64,000 nt of DNA from the NCBI RefSeq assembly GCF_900111005.1, contig NZ_FOFV01000026.1:1-64000 (forward strand), in the 5' to 3' direction. The notes beneath the pieces were generated by a model, which saw nothing but the letters and a program-made list of their open reading frames with translations, searched no databases and had not been told where the DNA came from. Within the stretch, counting starts at the first letter, position 1, and every line of letters starts with the position of its first letter. This document shows positions 57,282 through 64,000 of the stretch, piece after piece. Source of the DNA: Lentzea albida (GTDB lineage Bacteria; Actinomycetota; Actinomycetes; Mycobacteriales; Pseudonocardiaceae). Position numbers and translations under genes: made by a program.

Positions 57282-58636
57282 CCGCCGTGAGCTCGCTCAG
57301 CGGACCCACCGACCTGCCGTTCCAGCGGCCGATGAGCGACGTGCGAAGTCTGCGCGACCGCCTCCGCACAGACGTCACAGACCAACTCGGCGCGCGGCTG
57401 CGAGCGGACGGAAACGCGGAGCGGCCCCCTCTCGGACCGTTGCAACGGCGACAGCTGGCCGAGGCGGTTCTGCGCGACTCGATCGAGTCGATCGCCCAGA
57501 AGAGGCTTCAAGCCGGACTCGAACTGTTCGACGCCGACGTGGAACAGCGCGCTGTCGCCGAGGTCCTCGCCGAGCTGTTCGGCGCCGGCAGGTTGGACCC
57601 GCTGCTCGCCGACACCAGCATCGAGAACATCAACGTCAACGGCGCCGAGCACGTCTTCGTCAAGCACGCCGACGGCACCCGCGAGGTGCTGCCGCCGATC
57701 GTCGACTCCGACCAGGACCTCGTCCACCTGATCCGGACGCTCGCGGCGCGCAGCGGCATCGAGGAGCGCCGCTTCGACAATGCCTCCCCCGTCGTGAACT
57801 TCGCCCTCCCCTCTGGCGAACGCATCTCGGCGGTGATGACGGTGACCGCTCGACCCTCGGTGTCCATCCGCAGACACCGCCTCCGGCGGGTGAACCTGGC
57901 CGAACTGCGGGAGAACGGCACGCTGGGCCGAGGGATGGAGTCGTTTCTCACCGCCGTGGTCAGGGCCAGGAAAAACGTGCTCGTGACCGGAGGTACCTCA
58001 GTCGGCAAGACGACGCTGCTGCGTGCACTCGCCTCTGCGATTCCGGCTCACGAACGTCTGATCACCATCGAGGACGTGTTCGAGCTCGGCCTCGACCAGG
58101 ACCCTGCCCATCCGGACGTGGTCGCGCTTCAGGCGCGTGAACCGAACCTCGAAGGAGTCGGCGCGATCACCTTGTCGGACCTGGTCTGGCAGTCATTGCG
58201 GATGCAGCCCGACCGCGTGATCGTCGGCGAGGTCCGTGGCCCCGAGGTCATTCCGTTGACCAACGCCATGTCAATGGGCAACGACGGCTCGATGGGCACG
58301 CTGCACGCCAGTTCGAGCGCCGGCGCGTTCACCAAGCTCGGCGCGTACGCCGTTCAAGGACCTGAGCGCCTGACTCTGGAGGCCACCAACCTCCTGGTGG
58401 CTTCCGCGCTGCACTTCGTCGTGCACCTCGAACTTTCTCCGGACCGGCGCCATCGCGTCGTGTCCTCGGTCCGAGAGGTCGTGGACGCCGACGGACGTCA
58501 GATCATCAGCAACGAGGTCTGGCGTCCCGGCCCCGATCTGCAGGCGGCGCCTGCAGCGCCACTCCGTTCTCGCACGCTCGACGACCTCCTCGCAGCGGGC
58601 TTCGATCCCGAGCTAGTGGATCGGTACCGAGAATGA
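57278..58636 (+). CDS. Tad/type II secretion ATPase (TadA/CpaF)
   Basis: The 452-residue secretion ATPase has an N-terminal domain (IENINVNGAEHVFVKHADG), Walker A GGTSVGKTT (238-246), Glu in TIEDVFEL, Walker B context RVIVGEVRGPEVIPLTNAMS and His in GTLHASS. It powers pilus assembly or secretion as a hexamer at the inner membrane. ATG overlaps the TadZ stop; its TGA overlaps the TadB start. Confidence 0.95.
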   Translation: MTAVSSLSGPTDLPFQRPMSDVRSLRDRLRTDVTDQLGARLRADGNAERPPLGPLQRRQLAEAVLRDSIESIAQKRLQAGLELFDADVEQRAVAEVLAELFGAGRLDPLLADTSIENINVNGAEHVFVKHADGTREVLPPIVDSDQDLVHLIRTLAARSGIEERRFDNASPVVNFALPSGERISAVMTVTARPSVSIRRHRLRRVNLAELRENGTLGRGMESFLTAVVRARKNVLVTGGTSVGKTTLLRALASAIPAHERLITIEDVFELGLDQDPAHPDVVALQAREPNLEGVGAITLSDLVWQSLRMQPDRVIVGEVRGPEVIPLTNAMSMGNDGSMGTLHASSSAGAFTKLGAYAVQGPERLTLEATNLLVASALHFVVHLELSPDRRHRVVSSVREVVDADGRQIISNEVWRPGPDLQAAPAAPLRSRTLDDLLAAGFDPELVDRYRE

Positions 58637-59466
58637 GCGCCGTCCTGATGGGTGCGCTCGCTGCCGGATGCGCCATCGGCGTGTGCATGGTTGCCCTAGG
58701 AATCCGTGGAGTCGCCGCGCGACAACGGTCATTGCCCGTGCCCGATCGCTCCACCGTCGTCCGATTGGTCCTCAGCGTGGTGACGGCGCTGCTGGTCGGT
58801 CTGGCCACGGGCTGGACCGCCGCTGCTGTCCTGACTGGACTGGGCGTCGCGTTGTTGCCTGGGGTCCTGCGGGCGGGTGCGGAGGAAAACGCCCGTCTCG
58901 ACCGCATCGAGGCGATCGCGAGTTGGACCGAGATGTTGCGCGACACCTTGGTGGCCGCGGCAGGCCTGGAGCACGCGGTGCTGGCCACCGCCGCACGCGC
59001 GCCCGAGGCAATCCGGCCGGAAGTCACGTCGCTCGCCGCACACCTACGTGGTGGCGAACGGCTGGCGGTGGCATTGCGACGTCTCGGGGACGAGCTGCAC
59101 GACCAGACCGCGGACCTGGTGATCGCTGCTCTCGTCCTTTCCAGCGAACACCAGGCACGACATCTGGCCGAACTGCTCGGTGAGCTCGCGGCGGAGGCAC
59201 GTGAGCAGGCCTCCATGCGGATGCGGATCGAGGCGAGCCGACGACAGACCCGCACGAGCGTTCGCGTCATCGTGATCACGACGATCACGTTCGCCGGCGG
59301 TTTGATCGCGCTCAACCGCGCGTATCTCGACCCGTTCGACAGCCTCCAAGGGCAATTGGTCCTCACGGTCGTGGGATCGCTGTTCGGTATCGCCTTCACA
59401 TGGCTCTGCCGGATCGCCCGACTACAAGAACCCGATCGGTTCCTGGCCGCGGAGGTGCCGCGATGA
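58633..59466 (+). CDS. TadB-like inner-membrane platform protein (T2SF family)
   Basis: The 277-residue protein has N-terminal membrane segments, a T2SF domain (IASWTEMLRDTLVAAAGLEHAVLATAARAPEAI, LRRLGDELHDQTADLVIAALVLSS) and C-terminal membrane segments (VIVITTITFAGGLIALN, LVLTVVGSLFGIAFTWL). It forms the membrane platform with the TadC-like protein. The two are encoded by genes overlapping by 4 bases. Confidence 0.92.
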   Translation: MSAVLMGALAAGCAIGVCMVALGIRGVAARQRSLPVPDRSTVVRLVLSVVTALLVGLATGWTAAAVLTGLGVALLPGVLRAGAEENARLDRIEAIASWTEMLRDTLVAAAGLEHAVLATAARAPEAIRPEVTSLAAHLRGGERLAVALRRLGDELHDQTADLVIAALVLSSEHQARHLAELLGELAAEAREQASMRMRIEASRRQTRTSVRVIVITTITFAGGLIALNRAYLDPFDSLQGQLVLTVVGSLFGIAFTWLCRIARLQEPDRFLAAEVPR

Positions 59467-60341
59467 TCGGGTCTTTGTTGTGGGGAGCGTGCCTGGGTAC
59501 AGGCCTGTGGGCGTTCGTGGTGTGGCTGGCACCTCCGCGGCCTCCCCTTCACCAGGTGCTCGCGGCGCTCACAGAGCCACCAAAGCCTTCAACGACCACG
59601 AGCTCGATTGGCCGGGTCAGGCGCACGATCGCTGGCGTCGTCGGGTCGTTGGGTCTGCCGACTGCACAGCTTCAGGCAGACCTGAACGTCGTCGGCGAGG
59701 ACGTCGAGCGGCACCTGGTGTCGAAGGCGCTGTCGGGATTTGTCGGGGCGGCGCTGGCGTCGTGTGTCGGCCTCGCGCTGATGATCAGCGGTATTGGTAT
59801 GCCGTTGCTGACTTCTGCGGTCGTGATCGCCGCATTCGCCGCGATCGGGTTCCTGAGCCCGGACTTCAAAGTGCGCAGTGCGGCTCGGCGTCGTCGATCG
59901 GCCTTCCGGCACGCGCTGGGTGCCTACCTCAACCTCGTCCGCATCCTGCTGGCAGGTGGTGCCGGAGTGGACTCCGCGCTGGCTGATGCCGCAGCCGTCG
60001 GCACTGGCTGGGCTTTCCACCAGCTGCGGCAAGCACTGGTCACCTCTGAGGTGACCCGCTCGACGCCATGGGAAACCCTCGAACGACTCGGCGACGACCT
60101 CAAGCTGCAGCAGCTGTCCGACCTCGCCGCCGCGGTCGGACTCGCTGGCACCGACGGCGCCAAGATCCGCTCGAGCCTGGCCTCGAAAGCGGCCGCGTTG
60201 CGCACGAGGGAACTGACCACGTCGGAGGGCGAGGCCCGCGCGGCAACCGAACGGATGAGCCTGCCTCTCGTTCTCCTGATGCTCGGGTTTCTCCTGTTCA
60301 TCGGATATCCGGCCTTGATCGCAGTCCTCAACGGACTCTAG
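59463..60341 (+). CDS. TadC-like inner-membrane platform protein (T2SF family)
   Basis: The 292-residue protein has a hydrophobic N-terminus, a T2SF-type cytoplasmic domain (AFRHALGAYLNLVRILLAGGAGVDSALADAAAVGTGWAFHQLRQAL, LGDDLKLQQLSDLAAAVGLAGTDGAKI) and membrane segments VSKALSGFVGAALASCVGLALMIS and SLPLVLLMLGFLLFIGYPALIAVLNGL at the C-terminus. It pairs with the preceding TadB-like protein. Confidence 0.92.
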   Translation: MIGSLLWGACLGTGLWAFVVWLAPPRPPLHQVLAALTEPPKPSTTTSSIGRVRRTIAGVVGSLGLPTAQLQADLNVVGEDVERHLVSKALSGFVGAALASCVGLALMISGIGMPLLTSAVVIAAFAAIGFLSPDFKVRSAARRRRSAFRHALGAYLNLVRILLAGGAGVDSALADAAAVGTGWAFHQLRQALVTSEVTRSTPWETLERLGDDLKLQQLSDLAAAVGLAGTDGAKIRSSLASKAAALRTRELTTSEGEARAATERMSLPLVLLMLGFLLFIGYPALIAVLNGL

Positions 60342-60349
60342 GAGTGATG

Positions 60350-60526
60350 ATGATCTACCTCGTTTTCAACAACGTGCGCGTAGCAATCGAGCGCCTGCGG
60401 CAAGACGATCGTGGGTATGTGGGCGAGACGGTGGTGACCATCGCCGCGCTGGTCGCAGCAGCGTTGGCAGTCGCCGCCCTCCTCACGTCGTTGTTCGTCG
60501 GCGCTGCGTCCAAGATCTCGTTGTGA
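60350..60526 (+). CDS. Flp-type small pilin
   Basis: The 58-residue protein has a basic N-terminus, processing region RQDDRGYVGETVV and a hydrophobic helix (24-50). ATG 60350 is chosen because AGGAG is 5 nt upstream; ATG 60347 is too close. The Glu is at +4 after the Gly22 if cleavage follows Gly, one short of the usual +5. It is the probable major pilin subunit processed by the locus's peptidase. Confidence 0.82.
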   Translation: MIYLVFNNVRVAIERLRQDDRGYVGETVVTIAALVAAALAVAALLTSLFVGAASKISL

Positions 60527-60539
60527 GCGGAGACGTGCG

Positions 60540-60932
60540 ATGCACCGACTTCGGCTTCCAGACGACCGCGGGAGCGCCTCGGCACAGGTTGTGATCATGC
60601 TTCCGGTGGCGTTCCTGTCGTTCTTCCTGATCGTGCAGTTCGCCATGTGGTCCCACGCCACGCACATCGCCCAGGCCGCAGCCTCACACGGGCTCGCAGC
60701 CGTCCGGGCTCACGGCGGATCGCCGGCCAACGGCACCGCGAGTGCCCGAAGCGTGCTCGACGGTCTGGGCAGCGGACCGTTGCGCGGTGCCGACGTCCGC
60801 TGTGAGCGCGGCTCCGAGACAGCAGTCGTCCAGGTCTCGGGGACGGCGAAGCAGGTGGTGCCGTTCTTGAACCTGTCGGTGCACGCCGAGGCCGCGGGTC
60901 CCGTCGAGCGCTTCGTCGAGCCGAGGCGGTGA
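60540..60932 (+). CDS. TadE-like minor pilin/pseudopilin
   Basis: The 130-residue protein has an N-terminal type III signal-like segment LRLPDDRGSASAQVVIMLPVAFLSFFLIVQFA with Gly11; the +5 residue is Gln instead of Glu. A beta domain with one Cys (GADVRCERGS) follows. TadE-like proteins are minor pseudopilins. ATG 60540; its stop overlaps the next gene's GTG. Confidence 0.85.
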   Translation: MHRLRLPDDRGSASAQVVIMLPVAFLSFFLIVQFAMWSHATHIAQAAASHGLAAVRAHGGSPANGTASARSVLDGLGSGPLRGADVRCERGSETAVVQVSGTAKQVVPFLNLSVHAEAAGPVERFVEPRR

Positions 60933-61363
60933 TCGGCATGTGCTGGTGGCGCGATCAACGCGGATCTGTGGCAGCGGAGGTCACCCTGTGGGCGCCGGTC
61001 ATGGTGATGGCCTTGGTTCTGGTGGCGGTCGTCGTGCACCGCGGTGTGGACGCCCGTCTTCGGCTCAACGACGTCGCACATCAGGCGGCACGAGCGGCGA
61101 GCATCGAGCACACGAACGCACGCGCCGAAACCGCGGCGATGGCTGCAGCGACCAGAGCACTCGCCGACGCCGGTGTGAGCTGCCAGTCGGTGCAAGTCAA
61201 CGTCCTCGGAGCTGTACGCCCCGGCGCGGCGGTAACCGTGACGGTCTCGTGCGACGTCGACCTGGCCGACGCCGCACTGCTCGGCGTCGCGGCGCGGAAG
61301 CGGCTGTCGTCCAGCGCATCGGAACTGGTCGACACGTGGCGGTCTGCCGACGGTGAGACATGA
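60929..61363 (+). CDS. TadE-like pseudopilin, second copy
   Basis: The 144-residue protein has processing motif WWRDQRGSVAAEVTLWAPVMVMALVLVAVVV with Gly12 and Glu17 at +5, the canonical TadE spacing. The C-terminal domain has Cys residues in GVSCQSVQ and TVSCDVDL. GTG 60929 overlaps the previous stop; ATG 60938 (MCWWRD) is an alternative start. It differs from the first copy in keeping the +5 Glu. Confidence 0.87.
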   Translation: MIGMCWWRDQRGSVAAEVTLWAPVMVMALVLVAVVVHRGVDARLRLNDVAHQAARAASIEHTNARAETAAMAAATRALADAGVSCQSVQVNVLGAVRPGAAVTVTVSCDVDLADAALLGVAARKRLSSSASELVDTWRSADGET

Positions 61364-61749
61364 CCGCGTTCCTCGTCGGACTCGCCGCCAGCCTCCTGGC
61401 CCTCGCCGGGCTCGTTCTCGACGGCGGTCTCGCGCTGGCTACCAAGGTCCAGGCTGCAGGAGCGGCCGAAGCGGCAGCGCGAGCGGGCGCTCAGGCGATC
61501 GACCTGGCGACCTACCGTTCGGACAGCCGGCTCCAGCTCGAACCTGCCGAAGCGGTGCAGAAGGCACGAGCACACCTGTCAGCGGCCGGCGTTGACGGCA
61601 AAGTCTCCGTCTCCGGCAACACCGTCACGGTCGTCGTCACCGCCTCCCAGCGAACACAGCTGCTCGACCTCGTTGGGATCTCCAGCATCGAGGTTCAAGC
61701 GACCGGCCACGCGAGTCCCCACCGCAGTGTCACCACATCAGGCCCGTGA
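61360..61749 (+). CDS. TadG/TadE-like pilus assembly protein (Rv3660c-locus type)
   Basis: The 129-residue protein has an N-terminal hydrophobic helix without a prepilin Gly motif (TAFLVGLAASLLALAGLVLDGGLALATKVQAAGAAEAAARAGAQAID), the 'helix plus Ala-rich' opening of TadG-like helicase/secretion-neighbourhood proteins, and a beta-rich end (KVSVSGNTVTVVVTASQRTQLLDLVGISSIEVQATGHASP). ATG overlaps the preceding stop. Confidence 0.85.
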   Translation: MTAFLVGLAASLLALAGLVLDGGLALATKVQAAGAAEAAARAGAQAIDLATYRSDSRLQLEPAEAVQKARAHLSAAGVDGKVSVSGNTVTVVVTASQRTQLLDLVGISSIEVQATGHASPHRSVTTSGP

Positions 61750-61771
61750 AGACGCTCGAAAGGGGAACACC

Positions 61772-62158
61772 ATGGCGACCACGGACGAGATCCGCAGGCG
61801 GATCGAGATCGCCGACGCTGAAAGGAGCAGTCGCCGGCTGGGTACCGCCCAGCTCGTCGGCGAACTCGCGCATCGACGCACGGCGCTGTCCAAGGAACTA
61901 CACGAAATCGACATCAAGCTCGGCAACCTGATCATCGATGCCGAGGACGTGATCAGCCTGCCCGAGCTGGCCTTGTTCACCGACGTTCCCGTGGACGAAC
62001 TCACGCAGTGGACGGTTGCGAGCAAGCCGAAGCGAGGCCGCAGGAAGCGGTCGATCGAAAGGACGGCAAAACTCGGCTCCTCCGGCGAACAACCTGGTTC
62101 CAGCGTGCCGGAGACCTCGTCGGGCGGGGTGGCCGGTCCGCGCGTCGCAGAGCGATGA
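61772..62158 (+). CDS. Hypothetical protein in the Tad locus
   Basis: The 128-residue protein has helical, charged N-terminal part (IRRRIEIADAERSSRRLGTAQLVGELAHRRTALSKELHEIDIKLGNLI) that could be a coiled coil, then EDVISLPELALFTDVPVDELTQWTVASKPKRGRRKR, which looks HTH-like (MerR/XRE-type wording), and a disordered tail. ATG 61772 follows AAAGGGG. Its stop overlaps the next ATG. A small DNA-binding or scaffold protein is possible. Confidence 0.72.
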   Translation: MATTDEIRRRIEIADAERSSRRLGTAQLVGELAHRRTALSKELHEIDIKLGNLIIDAEDVISLPELALFTDVPVDELTQWTVASKPKRGRRKRSIERTAKLGSSGEQPGSSVPETSSGGVAGPRVAER

Positions 62159-64000
62159 CCACGAACGCAGCACACCGAGGCGTAGTCGAGCGTCTGGGCA
62201 GTGTCGTGCTCGCGACAGCGGCCTCGGTGGTGCTGCTCGCAGTGCTGATTGGACTTCCTCTTGCGCTGGGTCACTACGTCGGATGGCCCTTACCTGACGA
62301 GGTCCCGAGCTGGGCCGCGCTGTCCGTCGTCCTCACCCAGCCGATGTCAGCCTCGTTCCTCATCGACGGACTCGCCTGCGTGTGCTGGTTGTCGTGGGCG
62401 GCATTCGTGTTGGACGTCGGACTTCGTGCCGCCGATGTCCTGCGCGGAGCGCGGTGGCCGAACCTGGCGGCCGTGCGATCACCGGCTGCGGTGCTGGTCG
62501 GCTCGATCGTGTTGGGTGTCCTCGGCAACCGAGCCGCCGGCGCGACCGCAGACGGCCTGCAATTGGCTTCCTCGAGTCCGGTCGCCGCGGTCGAGACCGT
62601 GCGTGGCCCTGATCCGGCCACCGGGCAGTGCGACTCGATGTGGGCGGTCGCTGAGCGCACGCTCGGCGACGGCACCCGCTGGCCCGAGATCTTCGAGTTC
62701 AACCGCGGCAAACCTCAGCCCGACGGGCGGTCGCTCACGGATCCGCACCGGGTGTTCCCCGGAGAGAAACTTCTCGTCCCGGTGGCACCTGCACCTCCTT
62801 CCCCTGTGCCCCCTTCCCCACCCGAACCGGCGCCTCCCCCGCCACCAGCGCTCCCGCACGAGATGGCTCAGGATCAACAGCAGCCCCCACAGCCCGGCGC
62901 CGCGCCGACCAAGAACACGGCCTTCGTCGGTGTGGCCCTTGCAGCAGCCGTCAGCGCAGCCGTCGTGGTGGCGCGAAGGCGGCGTCGAAGTAGGTACAAA
63001 CCAGGCAGCGGGCTACGTGACGATCTTGCCGTCGCTCCCGTGGTCTACGAGCTGCAGATCGCCCATCGTCGCGATGGCCACACCAAGCACGAGCCGTGTC
63101 CGGAGGACGAGGCCACACCCCTCGGTGTGAAGAACGGTCAGGAGGTCGCGCTCGACCTCGCCGCCTGTGGTGGCCTCGGCTTGGTCGGGCCCGGCGCAGC
63201 TCCAGCCGCACGTGCGCTGGCCCTGACGGCGATGGCGCACACGACCGTCGCGATCGTCGCTGACGATGCCGTCTCGCTTCTCGGAGAAGCTGCAATCAGC
63301 GAGCCACCGTCCAGGATGCAGGTCCTCTCGAGCTACCAGCAGCTGGTCGAGTGCGTCCCGCGGACCGTTGCGGTCGCGTGCTTGACCGAAGACAACCGAC
63401 GACAACTCGAAAGCATGCTCACGGGCGAGTCCGCATCTCGCTTGGCCGGAATCTTCCTCGGTCAGTGGAAGCACGGCATCACGCTCTACATCGGCGCCGA
63501 CGGCACCGTCTCGTCGACCAACCCTGGGCCCGGCGAGAAGCTTTCAGGTACCAAGCTCTTCCGCCTCGACGGCGACGATGCGCGCGACCTCCTCGGCTTG
63601 TTCCGCGAAGCCGAACCGCGTCCACAGCCCGCGGCCGCAGAGGCCGAGCTCGAACTCACCGCGAACGTCAACCCCACGGAGCGCCCACCGCTGCAGCTCC
63701 GATTGCTCGGTGCGCCCACCATTTCCTGGCCTGACGCCGAGCACGACATCACCTCTGCCGTTCAGCCGCGGCTACGCGAGCTCATCGTCTTCCTCGCCGT
63801 GCACCCGGAGGGCGCGACCCGCGAGGCGGTCATGAACGCCCTGTGGCCGGCGAACACGACCGACAAGTCCAACAACGCTCTCAACACGGCGCTGTCCCGG
63901 CTGCGCAACGCCATTTCGAAGGCCACCAGCGGCATGATCACGGACATCCTGATCGTCGGAGGAGGCCGATACCGCCTCGACCCGGACCTGGTGAACGTTG
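62155..64000 (+). CDS. LysM-BTAD membrane regulator of the Tad locus (3' end beyond window)
   Basis: At least 615 codons are open to the window edge. Order: two or three N-terminal transmembrane segments, a LysM-like domain (about 155-205, SMWAVAERTLGDGTRWPEIFEFNRGKPQPDG...PGEKLLVP), a Pro-rich linker, another membrane helix (about 258-277) and RRRRR stop-transfer, a cytoplasmic domain, then a winged-helix/BTAD-type region (LRLLGAPTISW, RLRELIVFLAVHPEGATREAVMNALWP, NALNTALSRLRNAI). This is the LysM-BTAD regulator seen in actinobacterial Tad loci. It may sense the cell wall through LysM and control pilus genes; that is inference. ATG 62155 overlaps the previous stop. Confidence 0.85.
   Translation, partial: MTTNAAHRGVVERLGSVVLATAASVVLLAVLIGLPLALGHYVGWPLPDEVPSWAALSVVLTQPMSASFLIDGLACVCWLSWAAFVLDVGLRAADVLRGARWPNLAAVRSPAAVLVGSIVLGVLGNRAAGATADGLQLASSSPVAAVETVRGPDPATGQCDSMWAVAERTLGDGTRWPEIFEFNRGKPQPDGRSLTDPHRVFPGEKLLVPVAPAPPSPVPPSPPEPAPPPPPALPHEMAQDQQQPPQPGAAPTKNTAFVGVALAAAVSAAVVVARRRRRSRYKPGSGLRDDLAVAPVVYELQIAHRRDGHTKHEPCPEDEATPLGVKNGQEVALDLAACGGLGLVGPGAAPAARALALTAMAHTTVAIVADDAVSLLGEAAISEPPSRMQVLSSYQQLVECVPRTVAVACLTEDNRRQLESMLTGESASRLAGIFLGQWKHGITLYIGADGTVSSTNPGPGEKLSGTKLFRLDGDDARDLLGLFREAEPRPQPAAAEAELELTANVNPTERPPLQLRLLGAPTISWPDAEHDITSAVQPRLRELIVFLAVHPEGATREAVMNALWPANTTDKSNNALNTALSRLRNAISKATSGMITDILIVGGGRYRLDPDLVNV

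Noticed and set aside
40805..64000. Second copy of the tRNA-Leu 3' end as the far att site
   Set aside because: I scanned for the T-arm/acceptor sequence and found none; only short chance matches such as CGGACAC elsewhere.
1..64000. CRISPR arrays, rRNA genes or known riboswitches
   Set aside because: No regularly spaced repeats and no recognisable rRNA or riboswitch cores were seen on either strand.

Overview
The window is high-GC actinobacterial chromosome. Genes are dense, many start with GTG or TTG, and ATGA/GTGA stop-start overlaps are common. F420-type LLM oxidoreductase, ECF42 sigma factor, DUF5753, DUF4180, DUF5703 and DUF6801 families and a Gram-positive Tad locus all fit. Gene content resembles Pseudonocardiales (Lentzea/Saccharothrix-like); that placement is inference from gene families, not from a search.

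Region 1 (1-4.4 kb): the 5' part of an IS481-type transposase, then a LacI-type repressor and a divergent FrcBCA-like sugar ABC operon with two matching palindromic operators. Region 2 (4.4-15 kb): housekeeping and unknown genes: HrpA helicase, a DUF4240 gene behind a PafBC-type DNA-damage promoter, an adenosine-deaminase homologue, a small alpha/beta hydrolase, DUF4180, and a threonine aldolase translationally coupled to a lone tyrosine recombinase. Region 3 (15-21 kb): SnoaL-like protein, DGPF protein plus ECF42 sigma factor, an operon of LLM oxidoreductase, UppP and histidine phosphatase, and an aldo/keto reductase. Region 4 (21-28 kb): lipoprotein plus DUF5703, an aldo/keto reductase cut by an in-frame amber codon, an MmyB-like regulator, a 1211-residue HTH-nSTAND-TM-WD40 protein and an unknown gene. 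Three transcription units here share one 21-nt upstream element.

Region 5 (28-36 kb): mostly minus-strand metabolic and regulatory genes: membrane protein, alpha/beta hydrolase, SDR, M20 peptidase, glutaminase, DUF6801 secreted protein, PucR regulator, GAP/Sap membrane protein and TetR. Region 6 (36-40.6 kb): a tightly overlapping ABC transporter plus NarL-type two-component operon behind a 22-bp palindrome, then a terpene-cyclase-fold protein.

Region 7 (40.7-50 kb) is accessory. A tRNA-Leu(GAG) is followed by two perfect palindromes, an AbrB-like protein and a tyrosine integrase. Next come a DUF5753 regulator and a compact five-gene minus-strand cassette: XRE/TPR regulator, formyl-THF-cyclo-ligase-like protein, radical SAM/SPASM protein with a Cys-Pro tail, ABC-type AAA ATPase, and APH-fold kinase. 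A zinc-finger/HTH pair is divergent from it. I consider this cassette the best candidate for an undescribed system. Region 8 (50-64 kb): an FAD oxidoreductase and an XRE-NB-ARC-TPR regulator, divergent from a Tad/Flp-type pilus locus (prepilin peptidase, three unknown envelope proteins, CpaB-, TadZ-, TadA-, TadB- and TadC-like proteins, Flp, two TadE-like proteins, a TadG-like protein, and a LysM-BTAD regulator that runs off the window).
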